A DNA stretch of 64,000 bases from Halomonas almeriensis (GTDB taxonomy: Bacteria > Pseudomonadota > Gammaproteobacteria > Pseudomonadales > Halomonadaceae), in NCBI RefSeq assembly GCF_030409235.1, contig NZ_JAUFPO010000010.1, forward strand, positions 19,723 to 83,722. Reading direction: 5' to 3'. The position numbers were made by a program, and so were the translations under genes. Positions 19,717-27,946 of the stretch are shown here, in pieces. The number at the start of each line of letters is the position of its first letter. Within the stretch, counting starts at the first letter, position 1. The notes beneath the pieces are model-generated. The model saw nothing but the letters and a program-made list of their open reading frames with translations, was not told the DNA's origin and did not search any database.

Positions 19717-19744
19717 ATTATACGGATAAGTCGGTGTCTGTCAA
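19717..19744 (-). promoter_or_regulatory. Sigma-70 promoter of the tRNA-Gly-Cys-Leu operon
   Basis: On the minus strand, TTGACA (plus 19739-19744) and TATAAT (plus 19717-19722) are both perfect consensus hexamers, separated by 16 bases. The promoter lies between the pgsA stop and the 5' end of tRNA-Gly, so the tRNAs can be transcribed independently of pgsA. Confidence 0.92.
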
Positions 19745-19762
19745 ACGCTTTTTATGTCGATA

Positions 19763-20311
19763 TCACATGGCGCGACTCAGGTGTGGCCAAGCTGCTCGCA
19801 GATACTGAATCATCGACCAGAGGGTCAGTAGTGCCGATACGTAGAGTGTCACGACGCCTATCTGGGCCATTAAAGCACCGGGCGTAAAGGCCAGCAGAAG
19901 CAGCAGCGCAATCATCTGCAGTGTCGTCTTGAGTTTACCGATCCACGATACGGCCACGGTGCCTCGCTTGCCCATTTCCGCCATCCACTCGCGCAGTGCC
20001 GAGATCACGATCTCGCGGCCGATGATCACCAGCGCCGGCAGCGTCAGCCAGACCGCATCATAACGCTCGATCAGCAGGGCCAGCGCCACTGCCACCATGA
20101 GTTTATCGGCCACCGGGTCGAGAAAGGCGCCAAAGGGAGTGGATTGATCCCAGCGTCGTGCTAGATACCCGTCCAGCCAGTCGGTTACCGATGCCAGAGC
20201 AAAGAGCCCGGCGGCCAGCGGAAGGCTCCACCCATAGGGTAGATAGAAGAAAATGACCAACAGCGGGATGAAGATGATTCTGGCCAATGTCAGGATATTG
20301 GGTATGTTCAT
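19763..20311 (-). CDS. pgsA: CDP-diacylglycerol--glycerol-3-phosphate 3-phosphatidyltransferase
   Basis: This 182-residue integral membrane enzyme makes phosphatidylglycerophosphate, the committed step to phosphatidylglycerol and cardiolipin. The CDP-alcohol phosphotransferase signature (DWLDGYLAR, then [10 protein letters not shown]) is complete at about residues 43-71. It follows uvrC on the minus strand, as in E. coli. Confidence 0.96.
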   Translation of the reverse strand: MNIPNILTLARIIFIPLLVIFFYLPYGWSLPLAAGLFALASVTDWLDGYLARRWDQSTPFGAFLDPVADKLMVAVALALLIERYDAVWLTLPALVIIGREIVISALREWMAEMGKRGTVAVSWIGKLKTTLQMIALLLLLAFTPGALMAQIGVVTLYVSALLTLWSMIQYLRAAWPHLSRAM

Positions 20312-20381
20312 CGAAACTGAGGTCCTTGCTGTGAAGGGTGAGACCGGTCGGGTCGCTACATTCTATCTGCCTTGCCGGCCT

Positions 20382-22196
20382 TCATCCATGAAGGGCGCGG
20401 TAAATCGACTCGGCAAGCGAAACACTGATGCCGGGCACCCGCGCGAGCTCCTCGCGATTGGCGTTCTTGACGCCCTGAAGGCCGCCAAAAAAGCGTAACA
20501 GTTCACGACGTCGGCGTGGGCCGACGCCGGGGATTTCCTGCAGGGTCGAAGTGCGTCTGGCCTTGTCGCGTCGGGTTCGATGGCCGGTGATAGCGAAACG
20601 GTGTGATTCGTCGCGGATGTGCTGCAGCAGATGCAGTGCAGGGCACGAGGTATCGAGATCCATGCTTCGCTGCGGGGTCTCGATAAACAGGGTCTCGAGT
20701 CCCGCCTTGCGGGTCGTGCCCTTGGCTACGCCGATCAGGCCGACACCCTGTACACCGAGTTCATTGAATACCTCCCTGGCCATGTTCAGCTGCCCCTTGC
20801 CGCCGTCCACGATCAGCAGGTCTGGTGGCTCACCCTCTCCCTTCTCCAGGCGCTTGAAGCGCCGAGTGAGTGCCTGGCGCATGGCGGCATAGTCGTCGCC
20901 GGGCTCGATGTTCTGGATATTGAAGCGTCGGTAGTCCGATTTGCGCGGGCCATTGGCATCGAACACCACACAGGAGGCCACGGTGGCCTCACCCTGGCTG
21001 TGGCTGATGTCGAAACATTCAAGGCGGGCAGGCACCTCCTCGAGATCGAGCGCATCGCGCAGGGATTCGAATCGCTTGGCCAATTGCGTCTGACTGGCCA
21101 GCTGGCTTTCCAGCTGTTGTTCCGCATTGGTGCGGGCCAGCTCGAGCCATTGCGCGCGGTGTCCACGGACGCTTGCCGTCAGCCTGACCCGCTTGCCGGC
21201 CTGGTTTTCCAATGCACCAGCGATGATGTCCGTGTCGGTGAGCTCATGGCTGGAAAGCACCTCGGCAGGAATCTCCCTGGCCTGGCCCAGATAATACTGG
21301 CTGATGAAATCGCCGAGCAGGGTGTCGGGTGTGAGGTCCAGGCCATTGGCTGGGGTATGGTGCTGCGCGCCAAGCAGCCGGCCGCCGCGCACCGAGAGAA
21401 CGGAAATGCACAATGCCCCCGGCCGGCTGGCCAGGGCAAAGGCATCCGCATCGCCATTGCCGGTATCGACGAACTGGCGCTGCTGGAGCTGTCGCAGTTG
21501 CTGGATCTGGTCGCGCAGGCGGGCGGCCTCCTCGAACGCCAGTGCTTCGCTGGCCGCCTCCATGTCCCGGGTCAACTCTTGGGTGACCGCTTCGCTCTTG
21601 CCTTCCAGGCACTGCACGGCATGATCGACGTCGCGCCGGTAATCCGCTTCACTGATGTAGCCCACGCAAGGCGCGGTGCAACGACCGATCTGATATTGCA
21701 GGCAAGGGCGGCTGCGATGGGCGAACACTGTATCCTCGCAGTTGCGAATGCGAAAAATCTTCTGCATCAGCGAGAGTGTTTCGCGTACGGCATGGCTGCT
21801 CGGGTAGGGGCCCAGGTAGCGGCCATCATTGTGCCGGGTACGCACCCGCTTGTATTCCAGGGCCGGAAAGGGGTGCCGGTCGCTGACGAAAACAAAGGGG
21901 TAGGATTTGTCATCACGCAGCAGGATGTTGTACGGCGGGCGCTTCTCTTTGATTAGCGTCTGCTCAAGAAGCAGGGCTTCCGTCTCGCTATTGGTGACTG
22001 TGATCTGCACATCGGCGATTCGCGCGACTAGGGCCTGGGTCTTGGCATTCAGGGCGCCGCGAAAATAACTGGCCAGGCGCGGCTTGAGCCGGCGGGCCTT
22101 GCCAACGTAGAGCGTCTCGCCATGCTCGTCGAGCATGCGATAGACCCCGGGGGATTCGGTGACGGTAGTGAGAAACTGGCGTGAATCGAAGCTCAT
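20382..22196 (-). CDS. uvrC: Excinuclease ABC subunit C
   Basis: The 604-residue dual-incision nuclease of nucleotide excision repair. It has an N-terminal GIY-YIG domain (ESPGVYRM, LYVGKA) at about residues 12-90, a Cys-rich region (CLQYQIGRCTAPC) near 150-170, a UVR motif around 200-235, an RNase H-like domain (FDISHSQG, DGGKGQ) and C-terminal helix-hairpin-helix motifs (PGVGPRRR, VPGISV). Full length. It belongs to the uvrY-uvrC-pgsA block. Confidence 0.98.
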   Translation of the reverse strand: MSFDSRQFLTTVTESPGVYRMLDEHGETLYVGKARRLKPRLASYFRGALNAKTQALVARIADVQITVTNSETEALLLEQTLIKEKRPPYNILLRDDKSYPFVFVSDRHPFPALEYKRVRTRHNDGRYLGPYPSSHAVRETLSLMQKIFRIRNCEDTVFAHRSRPCLQYQIGRCTAPCVGYISEADYRRDVDHAVQCLEGKSEAVTQELTRDMEAASEALAFEEAARLRDQIQQLRQLQQRQFVDTGNGDADAFALASRPGALCISVLSVRGGRLLGAQHHTPANGLDLTPDTLLGDFISQYYLGQAREIPAEVLSSHELTDTDIIAGALENQAGKRVRLTASVRGHRAQWLELARTNAEQQLESQLASQTQLAKRFESLRDALDLEEVPARLECFDISHSQGEATVASCVVFDANGPRKSDYRRFNIQNIEPGDDYAAMRQALTRRFKRLEKGEGEPPDLLIVDGGKGQLNMAREVFNELGVQGVGLIGVAKGTTRKAGLETLFIETPQRSMDLDTSCPALHLLQHIRDESHRFAITGHRTRRDKARRTSTLQEIPGVGPRRRRELLRFFGGLQGVKNANREELARVPGISVSLAESIYRALHG

Positions 22197-22254
22197 CGAA
22201 GTGCCGATAACGGATTAAACACTGCCTACTCTATCAGACCCGTCACCAGCCGGG

Positions 22255-22902
22255 TCATTCGCTTTCGCTGAATCCGTCCACCAAGCCGTAGCGCAGTCCC
22301 ATGTGGGTCAGTTCCACATCTGAGTTGACGCCCAGCTTCTCGAAGATGCGATAGCGGTAGGTATTGACCGTCTTGGGGCTGAGGAACATGTGGTCAGCGA
22401 TATCGGCGACCTTGCGACAATTGACGATCATCATGGCAACCTGAAGCTCGCGCTGGGAAAGCTGGTCGAACGGGTTCTCATTGTCGTCGATGCGAAACAG
22501 CACCAGGCGTTGGGCAATCTCGGGGCTGATGTAGCGCTTGCCATTGAAGATGCTGCGAATGGCCTGAACCATTTCATCGTGTTGCGAGCCCTTGCTGATG
22601 AATCCATGCGCGCCGGCTTCCAGCAGACGCTGGGCGAATGTCTCCTCGACAAAGGCGGTCAGCACGAGGATGCGCACGTCCGTGGTCAGGCGATGAATCT
22701 TGCGTGTAGCCTCAAGACCACTGATGCCCGGCATGCGAATATCCATCAGGATGACGTCGGGTTTCAGTTGGCGTGTCTGTTGAACCGCCTCTTCGCCATC
22801 TGCGGCTTCACCCACGACGCCCATGTCCGGCTCTTCATTCAATAGATGGGCGATGCTGGTCCTCACCAGGTGATGGTCATCGGCGATTAGAACTCTTATC
22901 AA
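22255..22902 (-). CDS. uvrY: Response regulator UvrY/GacA
   Basis: A 215-residue two-component regulator of the NarL/FixJ type. The receiver domain has the phosphorylation Asp in VILMDIRMPG (about residue 54), and a LuxR-type HTH (SPKTVNTYRYRIFEKLGV) lies near 170-190. Family members activate CsrB/RsmZ-type small RNAs on signals from BarA/GacS. I place the start at the TTG giving MIRVLIADDH, which aligns with GacA starts and has AGGAG seven bases upstream. An in-frame TTG six bases earlier would sit almost on that site. Use of TTG implies restrained translation. Confidence 0.93.
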   Translation of the reverse strand: MIRVLIADDHHLVRTSIAHLLNEEPDMGVVGEAADGEEAVQQTRQLKPDVILMDIRMPGISGLEATRKIHRLTTDVRILVLTAFVEETFAQRLLEAGAHGFISKGSQHDEMVQAIRSIFNGKRYISPEIAQRLVLFRIDDNENPFDQLSQRELQVAMMIVNCRKVADIADHMFLSPKTVNTYRYRIFEKLGVNSDVELTHMGLRYGLVDGFSESE

Positions 22903-23074
22903 GGTCAAGCTCCTACTGCGAGGGGGCTGGTTCGCGAAACGGGGCGGCGTCGCAGTGGGTTGTTGGCGGTTGTTATACTTCTTGTAAAATTGCTCATCAT
23001 CAAGCTTTTCATGAAGTTAAGCAATATTACGATGGCCGCACCATGGTGCTGATTGGGTGCATTGGTTTTTTCTG

Positions 23075-23103
23075 TTGACAAGGCCTGAGTTTGTGTCTAG
23101 ACT
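23075..23103 (+). promoter_or_regulatory. Sigma-70 promoter of tRNA-Ala
   Basis: TTGACA (23075-23080) and TAGACT (23098-23103) are separated by 17 bases, ending 29 bases before the tRNA-Ala gene. The -35 is perfect, the -10 matches 4 of 6, and spacing is optimal. Confidence 0.85.
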
Positions 23104-23132
23104 ATGCCTCGTTCTCGCAAGGCGAGAGTCTT

Positions 23133-23208
23133 GGGGCCTTAGCTCAGCTGGGAGAGCGCAACACTGGCAGTGTTGAGGTCAGCGGTTCGATCCCGCTAGG
23201 CTCCACCA
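23133..23208 (+). tRNA. tRNA-Ala (anticodon GGC)
   Basis: A 76-nt gene with encoded CCA. Acceptor arm GGGGCCT/AGGCTCC contains the G3-U70 wobble pair that defines alanine identity. The anticodon loop CTGGCAG gives GGC. It is a solitary gene with its own promoter and terminator. Confidence 0.97.
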
Positions 23209-23222
23209 GAGTTTTGGAAATT

Positions 23223-23258
23223 AAGCCGTCAAACGCAATGCGTTTGGCGGCTTTTTTG
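23223..23258 (+). terminator. Terminator of tRNA-Ala
   Basis: Arms GCCGTCAAACGCA and TGCGTTTGGCGGC (23225-23251) form a 13-bp hairpin with one G-T pair and are followed by six T residues. It starts 15 bases after the tRNA. The rest of the gap to 23458 shows no further gene. Confidence 0.92.
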
Positions 23259-23458
23259 TGCCGTGCCGTGTGAACAATAATGAGCCGGGTTTGGCGGCCA
23301 TGCTTCTGTCCGTGGCGTGAACGCACCCTGATCGCGCAATGCGACTACGGTGCAGTTCCCCTTGATTGCCGGGTAGCCAATGCTGGTCAGTACCCGGGAG
23401 TGTTGAGTCATCAGGCCGTTCGCGTACCCTGACGTGACCTATCTCCACAGGAGCTTCC

Positions 23459-24442
23459 ATGTCGTCATTTCGTCTGGGGCTGGTCGGGGCCGGCAAGATC
23501 GTTCGTGACCAGCATCTCGCCGCCATTCAGGCTACAGCGGGGCTGGAGCTCGTCGCCGTGGCTGACCCCCATGCCGGGCTGGAAGGCATTCCCTGCTATC
23601 CATCACTGGAAGCCATGCTGGCCGCCGAGCCTGAGCTAAATGCTGTGGCGATCTGTACGCCGTCGCATCTGCGCCATGCACTGGCCCGCCAGGCGCTCGA
23701 GGCCGGAAAGGCGGTGCTACTGGAAAAACCACCCGGTGCCACCCTGGCCGAGGTCGAGGACCTCAAGACGTTGGCCGAGCAGCGCGACCTCGTGCTGTTC
23801 GCGGCCTGGCATTCGCGTTTTGCTCCGGCTATCGAACCCGCGCGTGAATGGTTGCGCGGGCGTCGCCTCCGTGCCATCGAGATCACCTGGCACGAGGATG
23901 TCAGGGTCTGGCATCCGGGGCAGGCCTGGCTCTGGGAAGCCGGTGGCATGGGTGTGTTCGATCCAGGGATCAATGCCTTGTCGATCGTGACCCGGCTGGT
24001 GGATCAGTCGTTTTTCCTCAAGCAGGCCAGGCTCGAGGTGCCCGAGAACTGTCAGACACCGATTGCCGCTCAGCTGAAAATGCGTGATGCCGCAGGTGTG
24101 CCACTGGAGGCGGACTTCGATTTCCGTCACGAGGACCCGCCTTGCTGGAAGATGACACTGACCACCGACCGGGGACGCCTCGAACTGAGCGGTGGCGGAT
24201 GTCGCATGTCAGTGGACGGGGACGTGGTGATCGACCAGGCGGAGCGGGAGTATCCGGGGCTGTATGCTCATTTCCAGTCACTGCTGGCCAGTGGCCGGCG
24301 TGATGTGGATGTCGTGCCGCTGCGCCACGTGGCGGATGCGATGATGCTGGGGCACCGCCACTCAACCGCGCCCTTTCATGATGAAAGGGCCACCCTGGCA
24401 CCCCACACCCATGACGATGCCGCAACCAGGGAAAGAACATGA
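23459..24442 (+). CDS. Gfo/Idh/MocA family sugar 1-dehydrogenase (galactose/arabinose type)
   Basis: A 327-residue NAD(P)-dependent oxidoreductase with an N-terminal Rossmann fold (LGLVGAGKIVRDQH), the EKPPG motif at about residues 92-96 and a C-terminal substrate domain with GVFDPGINALS. It resembles D-galactose/L-arabinose 1-dehydrogenases that oxidise the aldose to a lactone. That reading is strengthened by the lactonase-family gene directly behind, overlapping as ATGA. Exact sugar specificity cannot be read from sequence. Downstream dehydratases of the oxidative sugar pathway are not in this window. Confidence 0.8.
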   Translation: MSSFRLGLVGAGKIVRDQHLAAIQATAGLELVAVADPHAGLEGIPCYPSLEAMLAAEPELNAVAICTPSHLRHALARQALEAGKAVLLEKPPGATLAEVEDLKTLAEQRDLVLFAAWHSRFAPAIEPAREWLRGRRLRAIEITWHEDVRVWHPGQAWLWEAGGMGVFDPGINALSIVTRLVDQSFFLKQARLEVPENCQTPIAAQLKMRDAAGVPLEADFDFRHEDPPCWKMTLTTDRGRLELSGGGCRMSVDGDVVIDQAEREYPGLYAHFQSLLASGRRDVDVVPLRHVADAMMLGHRHSTAPFHDERATLAPHTHDDAATRERT

Positions 24443-25329
24443 CAGCACGTGCGAATGCCGTTGAAGTGGCCCTGCCGCTCGATATGGATCTCGGGGAAAG
24501 TCCGGTCTGGTCGGTGGCGGATCAGACGCTTTACTGGGTGGATATCAATCGAGGGCGGGTCTTCGCCTGGGCATCCGGTGACGCCGCTCCAAATGAGCAT
24601 GACTTCGCGCATAGCGTGGGGTGCCTGGCGCTGAGTGAACAGGGACTCCTGGTTGCCGAGGCGCCGGCTTTAGTCTGGCTGGATCCACGATCCGGAGAGC
24701 GCTGGCCGACGAACGCGGTCAATCCCGAATGGGAGGTTGATGGAGGCAATCGCTTCAATGATGGCCGCTGCGACCCGGCGGGGCGCTTCTGGGTCGGTAC
24801 CTTGAACCCCGAGGACGGCGGTGCCTCGCTGTACTCCTGGCGTGAAGGACACCTGGTGGCGGCCAAGCGCGAGCTGCGGATCGCCAATGGCCTGGCGTTC
24901 AGCCCGGATGCGCGGTGGCTGTATCACACCGATTCGCCGTCACGCCGGGTGCTGCGCCATGCCTTCGATCCCGAGAGTGGCGAGCTGGGGGAGGGCAAGG
25001 TCTGGATCGACCTGGATGCGCATGACCTGCCCGGCGTGCCGGATGGCGCCGCGGTCGATAAGGAAGGTCACTATTGGAGCGCGCTATACGGCGGTGCCCG
25101 GATCGCACGCTTCGACCCCGATGGACAGCTGTTGGCCGAGTATCCGGTGCCATGCTCGAACCCGACCATGGTGGCCTTCGGTGGCGTCGATCTGAAGACG
25201 TTATTCATTACCACCGCCCGCCAGGAAATGGACCAGGCGGCATTGCAGCGTTATCCGCTGGCGGGCAGTCTGCTCTCGCTGCGGGTATCCACGCCGGGAC
25301 TGGAAGAACCCAGTGTGACCCGGCGTTGA
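24439..25329 (+). CDS. SMP-30/gluconolactonase family sugar lactonase
   Basis: A 296-residue six-bladed beta-propeller of the SMP-30/regucalcin/LRE family. The metal-binding Glu lies in DLGESPVWS (about residue 18), NGLAFSPD is near 145 and GVPDGAAVD near 195, which are the expected divalent-cation ligand regions. It probably hydrolyses the aldono-lactone made by the preceding dehydrogenase. Start overlaps the previous stop (ATGA), so the pair is translationally coupled. Confidence 0.85.
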   Translation: MTARANAVEVALPLDMDLGESPVWSVADQTLYWVDINRGRVFAWASGDAAPNEHDFAHSVGCLALSEQGLLVAEAPALVWLDPRSGERWPTNAVNPEWEVDGGNRFNDGRCDPAGRFWVGTLNPEDGGASLYSWREGHLVAAKRELRIANGLAFSPDARWLYHTDSPSRRVLRHAFDPESGELGEGKVWIDLDAHDLPGVPDGAAVDKEGHYWSALYGGARIARFDPDGQLLAEYPVPCSNPTMVAFGGVDLKTLFITTARQEMDQAALQRYPLAGSLLSLRVSTPGLEEPSVTRR

Positions 25330-25354
25330 TCGATCTGGCGGCCCGCTGGCGCTA

Positions 25355-26119
25355 TCAGGTCAGCACGCTTTCCAGCTGCTTACGCAGTGTCTCGGTGGTC
25401 TCGTTGCCCGCCAGCGAAATCCGCGTGAACTGCTCGTCGGTCCCCGCCATTTCGGAGAGCAGCGAGCCCAGACCGGTGGCGCGCGTATCGCGCTGAACCA
25501 GCAGGTCCAGTCCCTCACCGGTCTGGTTAGAGGGTAGAAAGGCGATCTCGGCTTCGTCTAGATGGCGGAAGCGGCTTCCTGTGGTGGGCTTGAACTCGAA
25601 TTCCTGGAGGCAGCCGGTCGCCGGGTTCTTGCGCGACAGCTCCAGTGGTGCCGAGGTCATGGTGAAACCGAGCTGATCCATGGCCTCGAAGACATTGCGC
25701 TGCAGCTCGCCGGGCAGGATGCGCAGCGGATCCTTGTCGCGCGGGTCGATAGCCATGGCGATATCGGCGCGAGTCGCTACCCAGGTCTTGGGGTGTTCGC
25801 GTCCGACGGACAGCGGAGACAGCAGGGGCAGCGTCATCTCGAAGGGCAGGGTGCGTTCCTCGCCCGGCTGAATGGTCATGGGTTCCGCAATACGCAGCGT
25901 CGCCCAGGCGTGGGGAACCTTGACCTTCTCGTCGTCGACTTCCTGAATGGCCTCGCTGGCCAGATCCAGTACCAGAGCATCGAGTTCCTGGCTGACTTCC
26001 CCGCCGACGATGTGAATCTCGCCCTTGAGGACGCTGCCGGCTTCGGCGGTATCAGTATCCAGCATGGTGTCGATGCGGGCGTTGCCGATGCCGACGGCGG
26101 CCATGAGTTTATCGAACAT
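25355..26119 (-). CDS. Spo0M-like arrestin-fold protein
   Basis: A 254-residue protein matching the sporulation-control Spo0M family, which has an arrestin-like beta-sandwich. The N-terminus MFDKLMAAVGIGNARIDTMLD and GSVLKGEIHIVGG near residue 30 are characteristic. Homologues are widespread in non-sporulating proteobacteria and their role is not settled. The start at 26119 has AGGAGCG upstream; the long upstream reading frame is chance. It is monocistronic. Confidence 0.85.
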   Translation of the reverse strand: MFDKLMAAVGIGNARIDTMLDTDTAEAGSVLKGEIHIVGGEVSQELDALVLDLASEAIQEVDDEKVKVPHAWATLRIAEPMTIQPGEERTLPFEMTLPLLSPLSVGREHPKTWVATRADIAMAIDPRDKDPLRILPGELQRNVFEAMDQLGFTMTSAPLELSRKNPATGCLQEFEFKPTTGSRFRHLDEAEIAFLPSNQTGEGLDLLVQRDTRATGLGSLLSEMAGTDEQFTRISLAGNETTETLRKQLESVLT

Positions 26120-26281
26120 CCTGCGCTCCTGAGGATTGGTGGTGGTTGGCGGCGTACGGCAAAATAATTCGGCAAGTGGAATCGGATTGCGCTTGGCCCC
26201 AGGCACAATGATCCGCCGTCTACGTGCCGGCTGGGGTTTGCCGTTTGTCGCGCCGTACGACGTTTTCAATGGGGGCGAAAC

Positions 26282-26620
26282 ATGCTGAAAGCAAGGGGTG
26301 AAGAACGTTCTTATCCCCTGGAATGCCTGAGCGATACCCACGGGTTTCATCAGTTGCTGGTGGGGCTTGCCGGGCGCGTCGATGTCGAGGTCGAGGGGCG
26401 TGGGTCGGCCGTGGTTCCCGGTGGGGCCTGCGTGATCCCGGCCGGGGCGACCCATCATTATCTGGGCATCGAAGCTGCCAACCGTTGCCGAGTGCTCGAC
26501 CTGGCCACCGGGGATGCGGCGCTGGACGCCTGCTTCGAGCACATTCATTTTCTGCGTCTGCCGTTGTCGGATCTCCAGAGCCGGAGCGGTCAGGCCCTGC
26601 TGGCCAGTCTGATCGGCGCG
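26282..26620 (+). pseudogene. N-terminal cupin fragment of an AraC-family regulator (truncated)
   Basis: About 110 codons read as the cupin sensing domain of an AraC-type regulator (MLKARGEERSYPLE, HGFHQLLVGLAGRVDVEVEG, VIPAGATHHYLG). The sequence then stops being protein-like at about 26610. The HTH domain is absent and the next DNA encodes the second half of an EamA transporter in another frame. A deletion appears to have joined the front of a regulator to the back of a transporter. These two families often lie side by side, so the ancestral pair was probably araC-eamA. Confidence 0.75.
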
Positions 26621-26622
26621 CC

Positions 26623-27100
26623 GGCATTCTGGTGGCGCTGCTGGCGGCCTTCATCTGGAGCGGTTATTCGGTGGCGTCACGCCTGCTGGCGCGCATTCCG
26701 ACCACTGCGGTGGCCTGGAACTGTCTGGGAGCGGCCATCCTCGCCCTGATCTGCCATCTGATCTGGGAGCCGATGGGCTGGCCGCAAGGGGCAAATCTGT
26801 GGGCCATTCTGGCCCTGGGGCTGGGGCTGGGGCCAGTGGGCAGTGCCTTCTTTACCTGGGACATCGGCATGAAGCGTGTTTACCTGGGACATCGGCATGA
26901 AGCGTGGCCGGGTGCGCCTGCTGGGACTGCTGTTCTATGCCACGCCGTTGTGCTCGATCCTGGTGTTGATCGCCTTTGACCTGGCGACGCCCAGCCCCAG
27001 TCTGCTGGTCGCCGCGTTGCTGATCTGCGGCGGTGCCCTGATCGGCAGTGGTATGCTGGGCGGGCCAGTAAGCCAGCGAAGAAAAACCGCCGCTGCGTGA
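26623..27100 (+). pseudogene. EamA/DMT transporter C-terminal half, frameshifted by a 28-bp duplication
   Basis: From 26623 the frame reads GILVALLAAFIWSGYS and continues as an EamA second repeat (about 85 residues). At 26851-26906 a 28-base unit is present twice in direct tandem. Because 28 is not divisible by three, the second copy shifts the frame. The proper continuation (GRVRLLGLLFYATPLCSIL...) is in a different frame and ends at 27100. Removing one copy joins the two parts into a continuous five-helix domain. The first EamA repeat is missing. Confidence 0.82.
26851..26906. repeat. Perfect 28-bp tandem duplication
   Basis: The unit starts TTTACCTGGGACATCGG and occurs at 26851-26878 and 26879-26906 without mismatch. 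It lies inside the EamA remnant. Identity of the copies suggests a recent slip or unequal exchange. Confidence 0.95.
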
Positions 27101-27118
27101 TCGTGAGGGCGGCCGACC

Positions 27119-27793
27119 TTATACCTCGGCCCACATGCGCAGCAGGTTGGTCAGGTTTTTGGAAATGATATCGAAGTCCTGTGACTTGCCATTTTGTTCG
27201 AACATCTGGCGGCGTGTCCGATCCAGGTCAAACAGTATCTCGCGTTGCTGTGGGTCTCGCACCTGACTCTGTACCCAGCCGACCGCCGCCAGTCGCTGCC
27301 CCCGGGTGACCGGTTCGACGCGATGCAGGGTGGATGACGGGTAGAGAATCAAGGCACCGGCTGGCAGCTTGTAGGTCTGCTCGCCGGCGGTCGTGTCGAT
27401 GAGCAGCTCGCCACCCTCATAGGCGTCGGGGCTTTCGAGAAACAGCGTGAAGGACAGGTCGGTGCGCATGGGGCCGTCAGGCGTGGGCATGATGGCATCA
27501 TCCACATGGTTGCCGTAGTTCATGCCGGACTGATAGCGACTGAACATCAGCGGCTTCAGGCGTCGCGGACGGGCGGCCATCTGGAACAGGGGGTGGCGGT
27601 TCAGCTCACCGGTGATGGACTCACGCAGCCTGGCGATTCGGCCATCCTTGCCGTCGGCCTGCTGATTGTTCTTGACCGTCTGGGCATGCCAGCCCGCCGT
27701 TTTGCGGCCATCCTGAAAGGAGGTGTCACTCAGCGTGGCGTGTACGTCCTTGAGCAAGTCAGCGGATATGGCTTGCTCGATACAGAGAATCAT
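27119..27793 (-). CDS. PKHD-type Fe(II)/2-oxoglutarate hydroxylase, PiuC family
   Basis: A 224-residue dioxygenase with the double-stranded beta-helix metal triad: HVDD (His and Asp, about residues 97-99) and HRVEP (distal His, about 158), followed by the 2-oxoglutarate Arg region (RGQRLAAVGW). PiuC-type genes are usually Fur-controlled and accompany siderophore receptors. Here the gene is divergent from a secreted repeat protein with a Fur-like box between. The start at 27793 (MILCIEQ) has GGAGG upstream; the longer frame adds seven unsupported residues. Its substrate is unknown. Confidence 0.9.
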   Translation of the reverse strand: MILCIEQAISADLLKDVHATLSDTSFQDGRKTAGWHAQTVKNNQQADGKDGRIARLRESITGELNRHPLFQMAARPRRLKPLMFSRYQSGMNYGNHVDDAIMPTPDGPMRTDLSFTLFLESPDAYEGGELLIDTTAGEQTYKLPAGALILYPSSTLHRVEPVTRGQRLAAVGWVQSQVRDPQQREILFDLDRTRRQMFEQNGKSQDFDIISKNLTNLLRMWAEV

Positions 27794-27825
27794 GGTGCTG
27801 AACCTCCAGGCCAATGTTTACAAAG

Positions 27826-27844
27826 TATAATGTGAATGATTTGC
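27826..27844. promoter_or_regulatory. Candidate Fur box between divergent piuC-like and repeat-protein genes
   Basis: The 19-base site TATAATGTGAATGATTTGC agrees with the classical Fur consensus (GATAATGATAATCATTATC) at 13 of 19 positions by eye. It sits in the 153-base divergent intergenic region. The PiuC family is typically iron-repressed, which supports the site. No footprint evidence exists here. Confidence 0.5.
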
Positions 27845-27946
27845 GTTGATGAGACAAGTCGCGGCAGACTATACCAGCAATCGACAGTCTCGCCACCCGG
27901 TGAGTGTTGTATTGACAGACTTGTTGATCAATTAAAGGGAAGCGTC

